Of a stretch of 55,618 nucleotides of DNA, positions 53,923 to 55,618 are shown in pieces. Origin of the DNA: Caldibacillus thermoamylovorans (GTDB lineage Bacteria > Bacillota > Bacilli > Bacillales > Caldibacillaceae); contig NZ_CCRF01000103.1 in the NCBI RefSeq assembly GCF_000751775.1, positions 1 to 55,618 on the forward strand. The letters run 5' to 3'. How positions within the stretch are numbered: position 1 is the stretch's first letter; each line of letters opens with the position of its first letter. The notes under the pieces are model-generated. The model was not told where the DNA came from, ran no database searches, and was given only the letters and a program-made list of their open reading frames with translations. Position numbers and translations under genes: made by a program.

Positions 53923-54477
53923 TTCTGTTACTCCTTTTTTGCAGGTTGAATTTGCTTAGGATACTAGTAAAATAAATTAAATAGAGTTGGCTATCAATTC
54001 TGAATAGTTTTGCCTAACTATACTATACCTAAAATCCTTTTAGATTCATATATCCCTTAAGTCCTAGGAATATATACTAAAAAAAGGATCTTACGCGATG
54101 TTATTACATGGATACGTATATAGTTAGTCAATAAATCAAAATAAAAGCCCATCTGAATAATTAATCAGATAGGCCTTTAGACATATTTTGGCAAGGTTTC
54201 TAGTCATATTTTCCTAATTATTATTCTGAAAATTGGTTATAAAGCCCTAGGTTTATTGGTACCAAAAAACCATTTTCCTAAAAAACTTACACTAAAAGTA
54301 CATGATTTTGTGTCGTAATTCTATGGGTATGGTTATATTTAGCGTGCAATTTCCTGTAGACCCTTTTGGATGTTAATTTTCCGGTTGTATCGTTTTCATT
54401 TTTTAATAAAATTTCCCTAAAGAAAATGATTATACAATGAACGAGTGACTGTTTACGTAGAAAAGTATTGGGGTGAA
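53923..54477. other. Promoter side of essC and gene-free spacer
   Basis: About 555 bases without a gene. The essC ribosome site AAAGGAG lies just upstream of its ATG; a TATAGT-like -10 for the minus strand is seen near 54020-54030 without a good -35. A minus-strand terminator lies at 54144-54178. Nothing else was recognised. Confidence 0.5.
54144..54178 (-). terminator. Minus-strand terminator between the sulfurtransferase gene and essC
   Basis: AAAGCCCATCTGA (54144-54156) pairs with TCAGATAGGCCTTT (54165-54178) with one bulge; on the minus strand TTTTATTTTG follows. It would separate sulfurtransferase transcripts from the type VII cluster. Confidence 0.7.
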
Positions 54478-55311
54478 TTATCCCTTTTCCACCGGATTGT
54501 CGCTATATGAAACCCAGTCACTGTAACTTCCTGCGTATAGTTTTACATTTTGATAGCCTGCCATTTTTAGAGCTATATAATTAGGTGTGGCCGTGACACC
54601 TGATCCGCAATAGACAATAATTGGTTCCTTTTGATCCAACTCGGCAAATCTTTTTTTCTGTTCTTCGCTTCCTTTGAAGAAACCATTTTCCAACCCTTCT
54701 GCCCAAAATTTATGAATGGCCCCCGGGATATGTCCGGGAATTTTATCAATTGGTTCTTCTTTTCCCAAATAGCGTGCTTTTTCTCTTGAATCAATTAAAA
54801 TTGGCGACTTTTTCTTATTGGCGACAATTTCCTTAATCTCTTCATAAGTTGCCAGCATCTCTTTTCGAATACTTACCTTATATTGAGCAGATTCCGGCTT
54901 TGGCACTTCTTTTGTTGTCGGGTAACCCGCTTCAACCCAACCTTTAAAACCTCCATTTAACACGTAGACTTTGTCATGTCCAATATATGTAAGCAGCCAC
55001 CAAAACCGGGATGCGAACGCCCCCTCTCCTCCATCATAGGCGACGACCGTTTTCGTATTGTCAATTCCCGCTTTCTCTATTTCACGTCGAAACTTTTCAA
55101 TATCCGGAAGCGGGTGCCTCCCTCCATGTTTAGAAACAGGTGCAGATAATTGTTTTTCCAAATCGAAAAAGTTTGCACCCGGAATATGGCCCGCCTTATA
55201 TAGACGTTCTCCCTCATCCGGCTTGCTTAATGAAAAACGGCAGTCTACAATTTTAACATCTTTATTGGCTAATTGTTCGAGCAACCATTCTTGATTAACA
55301 ACATACTCCAC
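54478..55311 (-). CDS. Two-domain sulfurtransferase (3-mercaptopyruvate/thiosulfate type)
   Basis: 277 residues with two rhodanese domains (about 1-125 and 150-275). The catalytic Cys lies in the second domain in YCGSGVTATP (about 235-244); the CGSGVTA loop is typical of 3-mercaptopyruvate sulfurtransferases (SseA) rather than thiosulfate-specific enzymes. The first domain has GEGAFA in place of the loop and is inactive. ATG start. Cytoplasmic; moves sulfur to cyanide or thiol acceptors. Not part of the type VII operon. Confidence 0.92.
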   Translation of the reverse strand: MEYVVNQEWLLEQLANKDVKIVDCRFSLSKPDEGERLYKAGHIPGANFFDLEKQLSAPVSKHGGRHPLPDIEKFRREIEKAGIDNTKTVVAYDGGEGAFASRFWWLLTYIGHDKVYVLNGGFKGWVEAGYPTTKEVPKPESAQYKVSIRKEMLATYEEIKEIVANKKKSPILIDSREKARYLGKEEPIDKIPGHIPGAIHKFWAEGLENGFFKGSEEQKKRFAELDQKEPIIVYCGSGVTATPNYIALKMAGYQNVKLYAGSYSDWVSYSDNPVEKG

Positions 55312-55618
55312 TTTAACAACCCCTGTTCATTAGTTTTATTATAAAATCAATGTGGGCTTAGAGTCAGCAATATCCTTTATCCTCGTGAATTTTTTGTATA
55401 TATTCTATTATAAACCCAAATGATTAGCAGGGGATATTGCTTAGGACGACCTTACATAAGGTTTAAACTCAATTACTTATGGTACGGTTCACCGTGGTAA
55501 TTTAAGAGGCAAAAAATAAGCATTGGGATTTTATTCCCAATGCTTTACCTAATTAATAAAAAGCTACCCTATATTAGGTTGTAATTATATTATTACTTAA
55601 GTTAAGCATGAATACCGG
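55312..55618. other. Right end of the window, gene-free
   Basis: Upstream side of the sulfurtransferase gene and the downstream side of whatever lies beyond. Apart from the terminator at 55518-55545 and a small ACGGT/ACCGT hairpin near 55484, nothing is recognised. Confidence 0.5.
55518..55545 (-). terminator. Terminator for a gene beyond the right end
   Basis: AAGCATTGGGA (55518-55528) pairs with TCCCAATGCTT (55535-55545); on the minus strand it is followed by ATTTTTTG, so it should end a minus-strand transcript entering from the right. Confidence 0.85.

Noticed and set aside
1-55618. tRNA, rRNA or complete insertion sequences
   Set aside because: No cloverleaf-like sequence, rRNA signature, transposase or paired terminal inverted repeats was recognised on reading both strands.

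Overview
The window looks like chromosomal DNA of a low-GC Gram-positive of the Bacillaceae. The signs are AT-rich sequence, strong AGGAGG-type ribosome binding sites with frequent TTG/GTG starts, lipoproteins with Gram-positive lipoboxes, PerR-type operators, and a Firmicutes-type (T7SSb) EssC/YukD pair. I cannot name the species from sequence alone.

Left part (1-27 kb) is mostly metabolic. It holds a ZIP metal transporter and a hotdog thioesterase (minus strand). Next is a cobalamin-riboswitch operon (2.2-9.4 kb, plus strand) that encodes a wall-anchored protein with transcobalamin/intrinsic-factor-like parts, a DUF4430 lipoprotein and a full ECF transporter (T, fused double ATPase, S): a complete Gram-positive B12 capture and import system. 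It is followed by an oppABCDF oligopeptide transporter, a small DUF3899-like membrane protein, and katA with a PerR box. A carboxynorspermidine (alternative spermidine) operon follows behind a long structured leader that ends in a terminator. The rest is ahpC-ahpF with a PerR-like box at the promoter, sfsA and mqo.

Right part (27.2-53.9 kb, all minus strand) is a 26.7-kb type VII secretion locus. Reading in the direction of transcription: EssC ATPase, YukD ubiquitin-like protein, two WXG100 proteins, an array of eight related lipoproteins (two of them frameshifted) interleaved with two intact lipase-like effectors and several effector remnants, three small helical WXG100-type partners, and then a signalling/envelope cassette. 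The cassette comprises an FHA protein with zinc ribbon, a PP2C phosphatase, a transmembrane Ser/Thr kinase, a small membrane protein packed with Thr-acidic motifs, a 1697-residue cell-surface Ig-like protein and a membrane zinc-ribbon protein. Canonical EsaA, EssA and EssB are not recognisable in the window. The kinase/phosphatase/FHA set, together with the FHA domain on EssC itself, suggests a T7SS assembled or gated by threonine phosphorylation, comparable in logic to the T6SS PpkA/PppA/Fha pathway.

The effectors have an N-terminal alpha/beta-hydrolase (GHSLGG) and a C-terminal WXG100-like targeting region, a 'reverse' layout like that described for the S. aureus lipase TslA. Each intact effector starts one base after a lipoprotein stop codon. 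The effector Shine-Dalgarno lies inside the Gly-Gly codons that end the lipoprotein, which explains the conserved QGG tail. Most orphan lipoproteins are still followed by a decayed effector start, so the array records repeated loss of effectors with retention of probable immunity genes. A rhodanese-type sulfurtransferase closes the window.
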